This document shows, piece by piece, positions 16,899 through 25,152 of a stretch of DNA of 64,000 bases (positions are counted from its first letter, which is position 1; each line of letters opens with the position of its first letter). The stretch spans positions 182,286 to 246,285 of the forward strand of contig NZ_JAGFNP010000010.1 in assembly GCF_017592475.1 (NCBI RefSeq), written 5' to 3'. The notes under the pieces are model-generated. The model had not been told where the DNA came from and made no database searches. It was given only the letters and a program-made list of their open reading frames with translations. The translations under genes were made by a program, and so were the position numbers. This stretch comes from Glycomyces niveus. GTDB taxonomy: Bacteria; Actinomycetota; Actinomycetes; Mycobacteriales; Micromonosporaceae.

Positions 16899-17798
16899 AT
16901 GGATCAGCAGCGCAGCGCAGCCCCGCAGCGGCCCGCCTCCCGGCTCGCCGTCGGGGTCGTCTCCGCAGGCAGGGTCGGCTCCGTCGTCGGAGCGGCCCTC
17001 ACCCGCGCCGGCCACCGGGTCGTCGCCGCCTCCGCCGTATCCGACGCCTCCCTCGCCCGCGTCGCCCGCCACCTCCCCGGCGCCGAGATCCTGCCCGCCC
17101 CTGACGTCGTCGCGGCCGCGGAACTCGTCCTCATCGCCGTCCCCGACGACGCGATCGCGCCCCTCGTCGCCTCCCTCCCGGTCCGGCCCGGACAGATCTG
17201 GGTCCACACCTCAGGCGCGCTCGGCGCCGACGTGCTGCGGCCCGCCCGCGACGCGGGGGCGCTCACCGTCGCGCTCGCGCCCGCGATGACCTTCACCGGC
17301 CGCGACGAGGACCTGGAGCGCCTCGCGGGCGTCTCCTGGGCGATCACCGGCGAAGCCGAGGCCCGGTTCGTGGGCGAAGCGCTCGTCCTCGAGATGGGCG
17401 GCGAGCCCGAGCATGTGGACGAGGCCGACCGCGCCCGCTACCACGCCGCACTCGTCTACGCCGCCAACCACCTCATGACGCTCGTGAACGACGCCGCCGA
17501 CCAGCTGCGCGCCATCGGCGTCGCGAACCCGCAGCGGCTGCTCTCGCCGCTCGTGTCGGCCTCACTCGACAACGCGCTGCGCCACGGCGACGCCGGGCTC
17601 ACCGGCCCCGTTTCGCGCGGCGACGCCGGCACCGTCGCCCGGCACCTCGGTGCGCTGGCCGGGACGGGCATCGAGGACGTGTACCGGACGATGGCCCGCC
17701 GCACCGCCGAGCGGGCGCTCGCGTCGGGCCGCCTGCAGAGCACCGACGCCGAAGGCCTGCTCGACGTGCTCGCCCAACCCCTGAAGGAGGAGTCGTGA
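16899..17798 (+). CDS. Rossmann-fold dehydrogenase with DUF2520 domain
   Basis: This 299-residue protein has an N-terminal NAD(P)-binding domain (VGVVSAGRVGSVVGAALTRA) and a helical C-terminal DUF2520 domain (YHAALVYAANHLMTLV). Its position directly before panC, with the stop overlapping the panC GTG, suggests a role in pantothenate synthesis, perhaps as a ketopantoate reductase stand-in, but this is unproven. First gene of the cofactor operon; start ATG 16899. Confidence 0.88.
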   Translation: MDQQRSAAPQRPASRLAVGVVSAGRVGSVVGAALTRAGHRVVAASAVSDASLARVARHLPGAEILPAPDVVAAAELVLIAVPDDAIAPLVASLPVRPGQIWVHTSGALGADVLRPARDAGALTVALAPAMTFTGRDEDLERLAGVSWAITGEAEARFVGEALVLEMGGEPEHVDEADRARYHAALVYAANHLMTLVNDAADQLRAIGVANPQRLLSPLVSASLDNALRHGDAGLTGPVSRGDAGTVARHLGALAGTGIEDVYRTMARRTAERALASGRLQSTDAEGLLDVLAQPLKEES

Positions 17799-18622
17799 CG
17801 GTCCTGGTCCACACCAAGGCCGACCTGGCGAAGGCCCGCGCGGCCCTGCCCGGCCGCGTCGCCGTCGTCCCCACGATGGGCGCGCTGCACGACGGGCACC
17901 GGGCGAACTTCAAGCGCGCCAAGGCGGTCGCCGATTCGGTGATCGTGACGGTGTTCGTGAACCCGCTGCAGTTCAGGCCGAACGAGGATCTGGACAAGTA
18001 CCCGCGCACGCTCGACGCGGACCTGGCGATGTGCGAGGCCGAGGGCGTGGACCTGGTGTTCGCGCCCAGCGTCAACGAGATGTACCCGGACGGCCGGGAC
18101 GGCCTCACCACCGTCCACGCCGGACCTGACGGTGAGATCCTCGAGGGCGCTTCGCGGCCGGGGTTCTTCACCGGGGTGCTCACCGTCGTCTCGAAGCTCT
18201 TCCACCTGACGCGGCCCGACGCGGCCTGCTTCGGGGAGAAGGACTTCCAGCAGCTCGCGATGGTCCGGCGCATGGTCGCGGACCTCGACATGGGCATCGC
18301 GATCGAGGCCGTCGCGACCGACCGCGAGGCCGACGGCCTGGCCCGGTCGAGCCGGAACGTGTTCCTCTCCGAGTCCGAACGCGCTGCCGCCCTTGCCATC
18401 CCGCGCGCGATCAAGGCCGCGCAGGACTCGCCCGACCCGCTCGCCGCGGCCCAGCAGACCCTGGCCGCCGAGCCCGGCCTGGACGTCGATTACGTCGTCG
18501 TCCGGGCGAACGACCTCGGAGAGGCCCCCGCACAGGGGCCCGCGAGGCTGCTCATCGCCGCTAAGGCGGGCACGACCCGCCTGATCGACAACGCCCCCGT
18601 CACTATTGGAGACGCCCGATGA
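17795..18622 (+). CDS. panC: Pantoate-beta-alanine ligase
   Basis: This 275-residue enzyme joins pantoate and beta-alanine with ATP to make pantothenate. The nucleotidyltransferase HxGH motif is seen in PTMGALHDGH at residues 26-35. FVNPLQFRPNEDLDKYP, CFGEKDFQQL and the SSRNVFLS loop are also intact. The GTG start at 17795 overlaps the upstream stop, and its stop overlaps the panD start. Confidence 0.97.
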   Translation: MTVLVHTKADLAKARAALPGRVAVVPTMGALHDGHRANFKRAKAVADSVIVTVFVNPLQFRPNEDLDKYPRTLDADLAMCEAEGVDLVFAPSVNEMYPDGRDGLTTVHAGPDGEILEGASRPGFFTGVLTVVSKLFHLTRPDAACFGEKDFQQLAMVRRMVADLDMGIAIEAVATDREADGLARSSRNVFLSESERAAALAIPRAIKAAQDSPDPLAAAQQTLAAEPGLDVDYVVVRANDLGEAPAQGPARLLIAAKAGTTRLIDNAPVTIGDAR

Positions 18623-19041
18623 TCCGGACCATGTTCAAGTCCAAGATCCACCGCGCCACCGTCACCCAGGCCGACCTGCACTACGTCGGGTCGGTCACCG
18701 TGGACGCGGACCTGCTCGACGCCGCCGACATCCTCGACGGCGAGATGGTCGCCATCGTCGACATCACCAACGGCGCCCGCCTCGAGACCTACACGATCGC
18801 GGGGGAGCGCGGCACCGGCGTCATCGGCATCAACGGCGCCGCCGCCCGACTCGTCCAACCCGGCGACCTTGTGATCCTCATCTCGTACGCGCAGATGGAG
18901 GACGCCGAGGCGCGCGCCTTCAAGCCCACCGTCGTCCATGTGAACGAGCGCAACGAGATCATCGAGGTCAACGCGGACAAGGCGAACCCCGCGCCCGGCA
19001 CCGCCGGCAACCCTGTGGCGTCCCCACTAGCCGCGCGGTAA
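18619..19041 (+). CDS. panD: Aspartate 1-decarboxylase proenzyme
   Basis: This 140-residue proenzyme makes beta-alanine from aspartate for the PanC reaction. It cleaves itself at G24-S25 (YVGSVT) to form the pyruvoyl group, and the site is intact. INGAAARLV and VILISYAQM match the family core. Translation is coupled to panC by a 4-base overlap. The C-terminal 20 residues are a Pro/Ala-rich tail with no conserved role. Confidence 0.97.
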   Translation: MIRTMFKSKIHRATVTQADLHYVGSVTVDADLLDAADILDGEMVAIVDITNGARLETYTIAGERGTGVIGINGAAARLVQPGDLVILISYAQMEDAEARAFKPTVVHVNERNEIIEVNADKANPAPGTAGNPVASPLAAR

Positions 19042-19052
19042 GTTCTGGTCTC

Positions 19053-20549
19053 ATGAGCGACGAACCCAACAAGGACGACGCCGACAACGGCATCGTGAAG
19101 GACGAGGCGAAGGCGGCCGACAAGGCCGAACCCGCCGACGACCTCAAGACCACCCACCACACCCTCGGGGACCTCGCGTACACCGCGACCACCGGTCGGA
19201 TCGTGCTCCGCGAGGAGATCACCGAGGACGACAAGTTCAACGGCCGCAAGCCCAAGGCCGAGGTCTCCATCACCTGGTACACCGTCGACGACGCCGAGGT
19301 CACCGACCGCCCCGTCACCTTCGCGTTCAACGGCGGCCCCGGCTCCTCCTCGATCTGGCTGCACATGGGCCTTCTCGGCCCCCGCCGCGTCGACTCCGGC
19401 GACGCCGGGAGCCTCACCCCGCCCCCGTACGGCCTCCTCGACAACGAGGAGTCCCTCCTGCGCCACACCGACCTCGTCTTCATCGACCCCGTCTCGACCG
19501 GCTGGTCGCGCGCCGTCGAAGGCGAGAAGGCCAAGGACTACCACGGGTTCACCCGCGACATCGAGTCCGTCGGCGAGATCATCCGCCTCTGGACCACCCG
19601 CCACAACCGCTGGCTCTCCCCGAAGTTCCTCATCGGCGAGTCCTACGGCGGCACCCGCGGCGCAGCCCTCGCCGACTACCTCCAGAGCCGCTTCGGCCTG
19701 TTCCTCAACGGCGTCATGTTCATCGCCCCCGCGTTCAACACCGAGACGCTCTACCACGCGAGCCGCTCCGAACTGCCCGACCCGCTGTTCCTCCCCACGT
19801 ACGCGGCCACCGCGCACTACCACGGGCTCCACCCCGACCGGGCGCTCGAGGACGTCGTCGACGAGGCCCGCGCCTACGCCGACGAGTTCCGCGCCGTCCT
19901 CGCCAAGGGCCAGAACCTCACCCCCGAGGAGCGCGCCGCCGCCGTCGCCAAGATCGCCTCCCTCGCCGGGGTGAGCGAGGACTACGTCGACCGCGCCAAC
20001 CTGCGCCTGGAGCACACCCGGTACTACGCCGAGCTGCTGCGCCACAAGCGCCTGGTCACCGGCCGCCTCGACACCCGCTTCACCGGCCCCGCCGACCACT
20101 ACACGCACGAGCGGATGCCGTACGACCCCTTCCTCGTCGGCACCGACGGCCCGTACACGGCCGCCCTCCAGTACTACCTGCGCTCCGAGCTCGAGTACGA
20201 GAACGAGCACGTGTACGAGCGGCTCTCGCGCGCGGTGCACCCGTGGTCGTACAAGGAGTTCGAGGGCGAGGCCGTCGACGTCATCGGCAAACTCGGCAAC
20301 GCCATGCGCCTCAACCCGTTCTTGCAGGTCCACGTCGCGATGGGCCGCTACGACGGCGGCGTCCCGATCGAGGCGATCGAGTACACCCTCGACCACCTCG
20401 AGATCCCCCTCGCCGACCGCGAGCGCATCGAGACGAAGACCTACCCCGCCGGGCACATGATGTACGTCCACGAGGAGTCGCGCATCCAGCAGTCCGCCGA
20501 CCTCGCCGACTTCATCCAGCGCGCCGCCAACCGCGGCAACCGGGGCTAG
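19053..20549 (+). CDS. S10 family serine carboxypeptidase-like protein
   Basis: This 498-residue serine carboxypeptidase has the oxyanion motif NGGPGSSS from residue 93, the nucleophile in GESYGG at S197, D434 in GRYDGG and H468 in PAGHMMY, so the triad is complete. The N terminus (MSDEPNKDDADNG) is acidic and hydrophilic with no signal peptide, suggesting a cytoplasmic enzyme; that is unusual for S10 peptidases, which are commonly exported. It starts 12 bases after the panD stop. Its link to cofactor genes may be only positional. Confidence 0.93.
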   Translation: MSDEPNKDDADNGIVKDEAKAADKAEPADDLKTTHHTLGDLAYTATTGRIVLREEITEDDKFNGRKPKAEVSITWYTVDDAEVTDRPVTFAFNGGPGSSSIWLHMGLLGPRRVDSGDAGSLTPPPYGLLDNEESLLRHTDLVFIDPVSTGWSRAVEGEKAKDYHGFTRDIESVGEIIRLWTTRHNRWLSPKFLIGESYGGTRGAALADYLQSRFGLFLNGVMFIAPAFNTETLYHASRSELPDPLFLPTYAATAHYHGLHPDRALEDVVDEARAYADEFRAVLAKGQNLTPEERAAAVAKIASLAGVSEDYVDRANLRLEHTRYYAELLRHKRLVTGRLDTRFTGPADHYTHERMPYDPFLVGTDGPYTAALQYYLRSELEYENEHVYERLSRAVHPWSYKEFEGEAVDVIGKLGNAMRLNPFLQVHVAMGRYDGGVPIEAIEYTLDHLEIPLADRERIETKTYPAGHMMYVHEESRIQQSADLADFIQRAANRGNRG

Positions 20550-20568
20550 CTGAGTCATGCACGCGAAC

Positions 20569-20613
20569 CAGGGTCTCGCCGAGGCCGCCCGCGGCGGCCT
20601 CAGCGAGACCCTG
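20569..20613 (+). terminator. Long hairpin after the S10 peptidase
   Basis: Arms of 21 bases (CAGGGTCTCGC then GAGGCCGCC) pair with one mismatch around a three-base loop, 20 bases after the stop. There is no U-tract, but the stem is very stable, so termination or 3' mRNA protection is likely. Confidence 0.7.
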
Positions 20614-21110
20614 GCGCGTCAAGCGACCCGCGCGGCGGACTCCGGCGAAGACCGCCCGTCGCCTCGCGCACCGCGCGGACCCGCAAGTGCCGATCGCTCC
20701 GATCGACGCGTGACGGATGCCTCGCTTCAGCTCCCCTTCAGGTTCGCGCCGCTAGCGTCGAAACCGGGGGTCCTTTCCCGGCGCCGAGTCGCACCTGCGG
20801 CGTGCCCCGAATCCGGGTCCGCTCCAGGGCGAGTCGCGACAACCCGCGGGATCGCGCCGCTCCGGGCAGCGAGCGCGGTCGGCGGAGCCGACAGCGCGGA
20901 ACCCGCGCGGCGACCGCGCCGCACCGCGGCGGGCCTCCCGGCCCGCCTCGTGTCCGCCTCCCGCGTTCGGAAACCGGGACGCACGCCACACCTGGTTGGC
21001 ACCTCGCGTGCCCGCAGGTGCACAGTTGAGCCGACCGCCGCGCCCATCGGCGGCGTACCCGACACCAGGGCACCCGGGCGACCGGGCGCCCGCCGCTAGA
21101 AGGGCAACGC
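20614..21110. other. Gene-free GC-rich stretch before nadB
   Basis: About 500 bases with only shadow-like frames on both strands and no recognisable product. A short motif GTCGAAACC followed by GGGGGTCC near 20757 loosely recalls the dispersed repeat. The nadB promoter presumably lies in the last part. It could be a heavily decayed gene. Confidence 0.5.
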
Positions 21111-22781
21111 GTGCCACCCGCGACCATGCCTCACACCGAGCCGCTGCCCGAACTGCCGCGCCTCCCGCGCCGGCTCCGGGCCGCGGCCCCGACCTGGACC
21201 GAGACCACCGACGTGTGCGTCATCGGCTCCGGCGTCGCCGGCCTCACCTGCGCCCTCAACCTGCGCCGCGCCGGCTTCCACGTCACCGTGGTCACCAAGG
21301 TCCGCATCGACGACGGCTCCACCCGCTGGGCCCAAGGCGGCGTCGCGGCCGTCCTCGACCCGCTCGACACCCCCGAATCCCACGCGCGCGACACCCAGAT
21401 CGCCGGCGTCGGCCTCTGCGACCCGGCCGCGGTCGACGTCACCGTCACCGAAGGCCCCGCGCGCATCGCCGACCTCATCCACCTCGGCACCGAGTTCGAC
21501 CGCCACCCCGACGGCTCGCTCCAGCTCACCCGCGAAGGCGGCCACCGCGCCCGCCGCATCGTCCACGCCGGCGGCGACGCCACCGGCGCCGAGATCCAGC
21601 GCGCTCTGCACGCCGCGGTCCTGCGCGACCCCTGGATCCGCATCATCGAGCACGCCATGGTCCTCGACCTGCTCACCGACGCCCGCGGGCACGCGGCCGG
21701 CGTCAGCCTCCACATCCTCGGCGAAGGCGTCGAGCACGGCGTCGGCGGTGTAGAGGCCCGCGCGGTCGTGCTCGCCACCGGCGGCCTCGGCCAGATCTAC
21801 CAGTCCACCACCAACCCCTCGGTGTCCATCGGCGACGGCGTGGCGCTGGCCCTCCGGGCCGGGGCAACCGTTACCGACCTCGAGTTCGTCCAGTTCCACC
21901 CCACCGCGTTGTTCCTCGAAGGTATCGGAGGGGACCGACAGCCCCTGATCACCGAGGCCATCCGCGGCGAGGGCGCGCACCTGCGCGACTTCTCGGGCGA
22001 CCGGTTCATGGTCGGCGCGCACGAGCTCGCCGAGCTCGCGCCCCGCGACGTCGTCGCCAAGGCCGCCACCGCCCGCATGCGCGCCGAAGGCCGCCCGCAC
22101 GTGTGGCTCGACGCCCGCCACCTCGGCAAGGAGATGCTCGAGACCCGGTTCCCCACGGTCACTTCGTCCTGCCGCGAACTCGGCATCGACCCGGTCGTCG
22201 ACATGATCCCGGTCGCGCCCGCCGCCCACTACTCCTCGGGCGGGGTGCGCACGGACCTGTTCGGCCGCACCAGCGTCCCGGGCCTGTACGCGGCCGGCGA
22301 GGCCGCCTGCACGGGCCTGCACGGCGCGAACCGCCTCGCCTCCAACTCGCTGCTCGAAGCGCTCGTCTTCGCCCAGCGCATCGCCGACGACCTCGCCGAG
22401 CGCAAGCCCAGCCCCGGCGTCGCCGAAGCGCCCGAGGGCGAAGGGGACGTCTGCTCCACGACCTCGCGCGCCCCGATCCAGGAGGCCATGACCGCCGGGG
22501 CCGGGGTGCTGAGGTCCGAATCGTCACTGGAGGCCACCGCTGCGTCGTTGACGGCTTTGGGGGACAATGTGTCTGGTCGTCCACGACCGGCCACATGGGA
22601 GGCGACGAACCTGCTGACCGTCGCCTCCGCGGTTACCGCCGCCGCCCACCGACGCCGCGAGACCCGCGGCAGTCACTGGCGCGAGGACCATCCTGACGCC
22701 GAAGCCGCCTGGCTCGGCCACCTCAGCCTCTCCATCAGCTCCGACGGGGAGCTCGACACCACATGGGAGCCCATCGCATGA
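21111..22781 (+). CDS. nadB: L-aspartate oxidase
   Basis: This 556-residue flavoenzyme oxidises aspartate to iminoaspartate, the first step of de novo NAD synthesis. The FAD dinucleotide loop is IGSGVAGLTC near residue 38, followed by KVRIDDGSTRWAQGG. The active-site region is EFVQFHPTAL, and GLYAAGEAACTGLHGANRLA binds the flavin at the C-terminal side. The GTG at 21111 is favoured by AGAAGGG six bases before; the ATG at 21126 is the alternative. nadA, the usual partner, is not in the window. Overlaps nadC by ATGA. Confidence 0.96.
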   Translation: MPPATMPHTEPLPELPRLPRRLRAAAPTWTETTDVCVIGSGVAGLTCALNLRRAGFHVTVVTKVRIDDGSTRWAQGGVAAVLDPLDTPESHARDTQIAGVGLCDPAAVDVTVTEGPARIADLIHLGTEFDRHPDGSLQLTREGGHRARRIVHAGGDATGAEIQRALHAAVLRDPWIRIIEHAMVLDLLTDARGHAAGVSLHILGEGVEHGVGGVEARAVVLATGGLGQIYQSTTNPSVSIGDGVALALRAGATVTDLEFVQFHPTALFLEGIGGDRQPLITEAIRGEGAHLRDFSGDRFMVGAHELAELAPRDVVAKAATARMRAEGRPHVWLDARHLGKEMLETRFPTVTSSCRELGIDPVVDMIPVAPAAHYSSGGVRTDLFGRTSVPGLYAAGEAACTGLHGANRLASNSLLEALVFAQRIADDLAERKPSPGVAEAPEGEGDVCSTTSRAPIQEAMTAGAGVLRSESSLEATAASLTALGDNVSGRPRPATWEATNLLTVASAVTAAAHRRRETRGSHWREDHPDAEAAWLGHLSLSISSDGELDTTWEPIA

Positions 22782-23677
22782 GCCGATTCGCCGCTTCGCC
22801 CGGCGGGGCCGGACTGGACGAGCGCCTGCTCGCCCTCCGCCTCGACCCTGAAGACGTGTACGTCGCCGTCCAGGACTACCTCGACGAGGACCTCTCGCAC
22901 GCTCGCCGCGACGTCACCTCCGAATCGATCTTCGGACCCGAGCACAAGTCCACTGTGGCCATCACGGCCCGCGCCGACGGGCTCCTCGCGGGCCTCCCGG
23001 TCGCGCACGCGGTCTTCCACGCCATGCCCGGCGACATCGAGTTCACCTACCTCGCCAACGAAGGCGCGCGCATCCGCGCCGGGCAGGTCCTCGCCCGCGT
23101 CTCCGGCCCCACCCGCTCGCTCCTCGCCGCCGAGCGCACGGCCCTGAACCTGCTGTGCCGCCTGTGCGGCATCGCCACCCACACCCGCCGCTTCGCGGAC
23201 GTGCTCGCCGACTGGCACACCACCGTCCTCGACACCCGCAAGACCACGCCGGGCCTGCGCGCCCTGGAGAAGTACGCGGTGCGCGCCGGCGGCGGCGACA
23301 ACAAGCGCATGGGCCTGTACGACGTGGCGATGATCAAGGACAACCACAAGGAGGCGGCCGGGTCCATCAGCGAGGCCTTCGCCGCCGTCCGCTCCGCCGA
23401 GCCCGAGATCGACATCCAAGTCGAGGTCGAGACCCTCGACGAGGCCCTCGAAGCGGTCGCCGCCGGGGCACTGTTCCTCCTGTGCGACAACATGAGCCCC
23501 AAGGAGCTCGCCGAGGTCGTCGAGGCCGTCGGGGACCGCGCCGAACTCGAGGCGACCGGCCGCATCAGCCTCGATTCCGTGGTCGACTACGCCGCCACCG
23601 GCGTCGACTACATCTCGGTCGGCGCGCTCACCCACTCGTCGCCCATTCTGGACATCGGCCTGGACTTCGAGGAGTAG
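22778..23677 (+). CDS. nadC: Nicotinate-nucleotide pyrophosphorylase (carboxylating)
   Basis: This 299-residue quinolinate phosphoribosyltransferase makes nicotinate mononucleotide from quinolinate and PRPP. Family signatures are AERTALNLLCRLCGIAT, DTRKTTPGLRALEKYAV, GGGDNKRMGLYD and IKDNH. The C terminus has the ISVGALTHS strand. The ATG at 22778 overlaps the nadB stop, and coaX follows four bases later. Confidence 0.96.
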   Translation: MSRFAASPGGAGLDERLLALRLDPEDVYVAVQDYLDEDLSHARRDVTSESIFGPEHKSTVAITARADGLLAGLPVAHAVFHAMPGDIEFTYLANEGARIRAGQVLARVSGPTRSLLAAERTALNLLCRLCGIATHTRRFADVLADWHTTVLDTRKTTPGLRALEKYAVRAGGGDNKRMGLYDVAMIKDNHKEAAGSISEAFAAVRSAEPEIDIQVEVETLDEALEAVAAGALFLLCDNMSPKELAEVVEAVGDRAELEATGRISLDSVVDYAATGVDYISVGALTHSSPILDIGLDFEE

Positions 23678-23680
23678 ACC

Positions 23681-24442
23681 GTGCTGCTGTGCGTGGACAT
23701 CGGGAACACCAACACGGTGCTCGCCGTGTTCGAGGGCGAGACCCTCAAGCACTCGTGGCGGATCCGCACCGATCCGCACGCCACCGCCGACGAGCTCGGG
23801 CTCACCTTCCGGGCCCTGCTCGACGGCGACGGCGTCGACCTGAGCGGCATCGCGCTCTCGTCCACAGTGCCCCAGCAGGGCGCGGAGGTCGCTAAGATGG
23901 TGCAGCGGTACTACCCGCACGCGCACCTGGTGCAGATCGCGCCCGGCATCAAGACCGGTGTGCGCCTGAGCATCGACAACCCGCGCGAGGCCGGGCCCGA
24001 CCGCATCGCGAACACGCACGCGGCCTTCCACCTCTACGGCGGGCCGTGCATCACCGTCGACTTCGGGACCTCGACGAACATCGACGTCATCTCCGAGCAC
24101 GGCGACTTCCTCGGCGGGGCCTTCGCCCCGGGCATCGAGATCTCGATCGACGCCCTCGCCTCCCGTGCCGCGAACCTGCTGAAGATTCCGCTCGTCAAGC
24201 CGCGCAGCGTCATCGGCAAGAACACTGTGGAGTGTCTACAGTCGGGCATGGTGTACGGCACCGCGGCTCAGGTGGACGGCCTCGTCCGCCGCATCACCGC
24301 TGAACTCGGCACCGACCCGACCGCGGTCGTCGCCACCGGCGGCCTCGCCCCGGTCGTGATCGAGCAGTGCGAGACGGTCACCCACTACGAACCGAACCTG
24401 ACCCTGCACGGCCTCAGGATGATCTGGGACCGCAACCGCTGA
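23681..24442 (+). CDS. coaX: Type III pantothenate kinase
   Basis: This 253-residue enzyme phosphorylates pantothenate, the first step of CoA synthesis from the product of panC/panD upstream. The phosphate loop DIGNTNT is at residues 6-12. GPDRIANTHAA and the DFGTSTNIDVI strand are typical of the ASKHA-fold type III enzymes, which need a monovalent cation and are not feedback-inhibited by CoA (family knowledge). The GTG start follows nadC by three bases; last gene of the block. Confidence 0.96.
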   Translation: MLLCVDIGNTNTVLAVFEGETLKHSWRIRTDPHATADELGLTFRALLDGDGVDLSGIALSSTVPQQGAEVAKMVQRYYPHAHLVQIAPGIKTGVRLSIDNPREAGPDRIANTHAAFHLYGGPCITVDFGTSTNIDVISEHGDFLGGAFAPGIEISIDALASRAANLLKIPLVKPRSVIGKNTVECLQSGMVYGTAAQVDGLVRRITAELGTDPTAVVATGGLAPVVIEQCETVTHYEPNLTLHGLRMIWDRNR

Positions 24443-24507
24443 CCCAGGCCCCGCGGGCGGGCCTCACTCTTGCCTTGGGGAGGCCTCGCTCGCGGGCCGC
24501 GGTGCGC

Positions 24508-24582
24508 GCCTCGCTCACGGGTCGCGGGAGCGGCGAGTGAGCGAGGCGGGAGGCGGAAGTGAGCGGCGCGTGAGCGCCGCTC
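24508..24582 (+). terminator. Two hairpins after coaX
   Basis: GCCTCGCTCAC at 24508 pairs with GTGAGCGAGGC at 24537. A second stem, GAGCGGCGC, pairs across a GTGA loop at 24561-24582. They end coaX transcription or form the leader of the next gene; there is no T-tract. Confidence 0.5.
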
Positions 24583-24596
24583 CATAGGTTGGGTCC

Positions 24597-25064
24597 ATGA
24601 CCCAGCACACCAGCACTTCTCCGCTTCGGCGCACCATCACCTTGTGCGCCCGCACCATCGCCGCCGGCTCGCTGGCGGGCCTGGCCGTGGCCGCGTTCGC
24701 CGCCCCCGCGTCTGCCGACACCACTGACACCTTCACGCCGCCGTACAGCAGCGACAGCGTGCGGATCACCGGCGGCGCGACCGACGGCTTCACGCCGCCG
24801 TACCCGAGCGTCCGCATCACGGGCGACGAGGTCGACAACCGCGACTTCAGTGTCCGCATCACGGGCGATGGAGCCGACAACCGGGAGTTCAACTTGGGCC
24901 CCGACACCTTCCTGCCGCCCTACAGCGTCCGGATCACCGGCGCCGAGCCCGACAACCGCGACTTCAGCGTCCGCATCACCGGCGACGACGTTCGCCGTCT
25001 CCCGGACAACCGCGACTTCAGCGTCCGGATCACCGGCGCCGAGCCCGACAACCGCGACTACTGA
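24597..25064 (+). CDS. Secreted SVRITG-repeat protein, unknown function
   Basis: This 155-residue protein has a twin-basic n-region (LRR), a hydrophobic core and a likely signal-peptidase site APASA-D near residue 41. The mature part of about 115 residues is almost entirely repeats. SVRITG occurs six times, mostly followed by a short acidic linker and DNRDF, and FTPPY or FLPPY occurs three times. Two stretches of 40 bases at 24924 and 25020 are identical, so the repeats expanded recently. No cysteines or enzyme motifs are seen. It may be a cell-envelope or matrix-type protein. A terminator follows and an AfsR-like gene converges on it. Confidence 0.75.
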   Translation: MTQHTSTSPLRRTITLCARTIAAGSLAGLAVAAFAAPASADTTDTFTPPYSSDSVRITGGATDGFTPPYPSVRITGDEVDNRDFSVRITGDGADNREFNLGPDTFLPPYSVRITGAEPDNRDFSVRITGDDVRRLPDNRDFSVRITGAEPDNRDY

Positions 25065-25097
25065 CCCAACACCCGCGCCGCCCTCCGTAGGCGGCGC

Positions 25098-25138
25098 GGA
25101 AGGGGCGTCCGGCCACACCTTCGCCGGACGCCCCTTCC
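25098..25138 (+). terminator. Bidirectional terminator
   Basis: A perfect 16-base stem beginning GGAAGGGGCGTCC, with a nine-base loop, lies between the converging repeat-protein and AfsR-like genes. A-rich and T-rich flanks on either side suit both directions. Confidence 0.85.
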
Positions 25139-25152
25139 TTGTCGTCTCCGGT

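Noticed and set aside
20557..21099. 180-residue plus-strand frame before nadB
   Set aside because: Arg/Ala/Pro-only composition and frames open on both strands, typical of GC-rich shadow.
24597..25064. CRISPR-like array in the repeat-protein gene
   Set aside because: Repeats are in frame, of uneven length, and encode SVRITG; no spacers.
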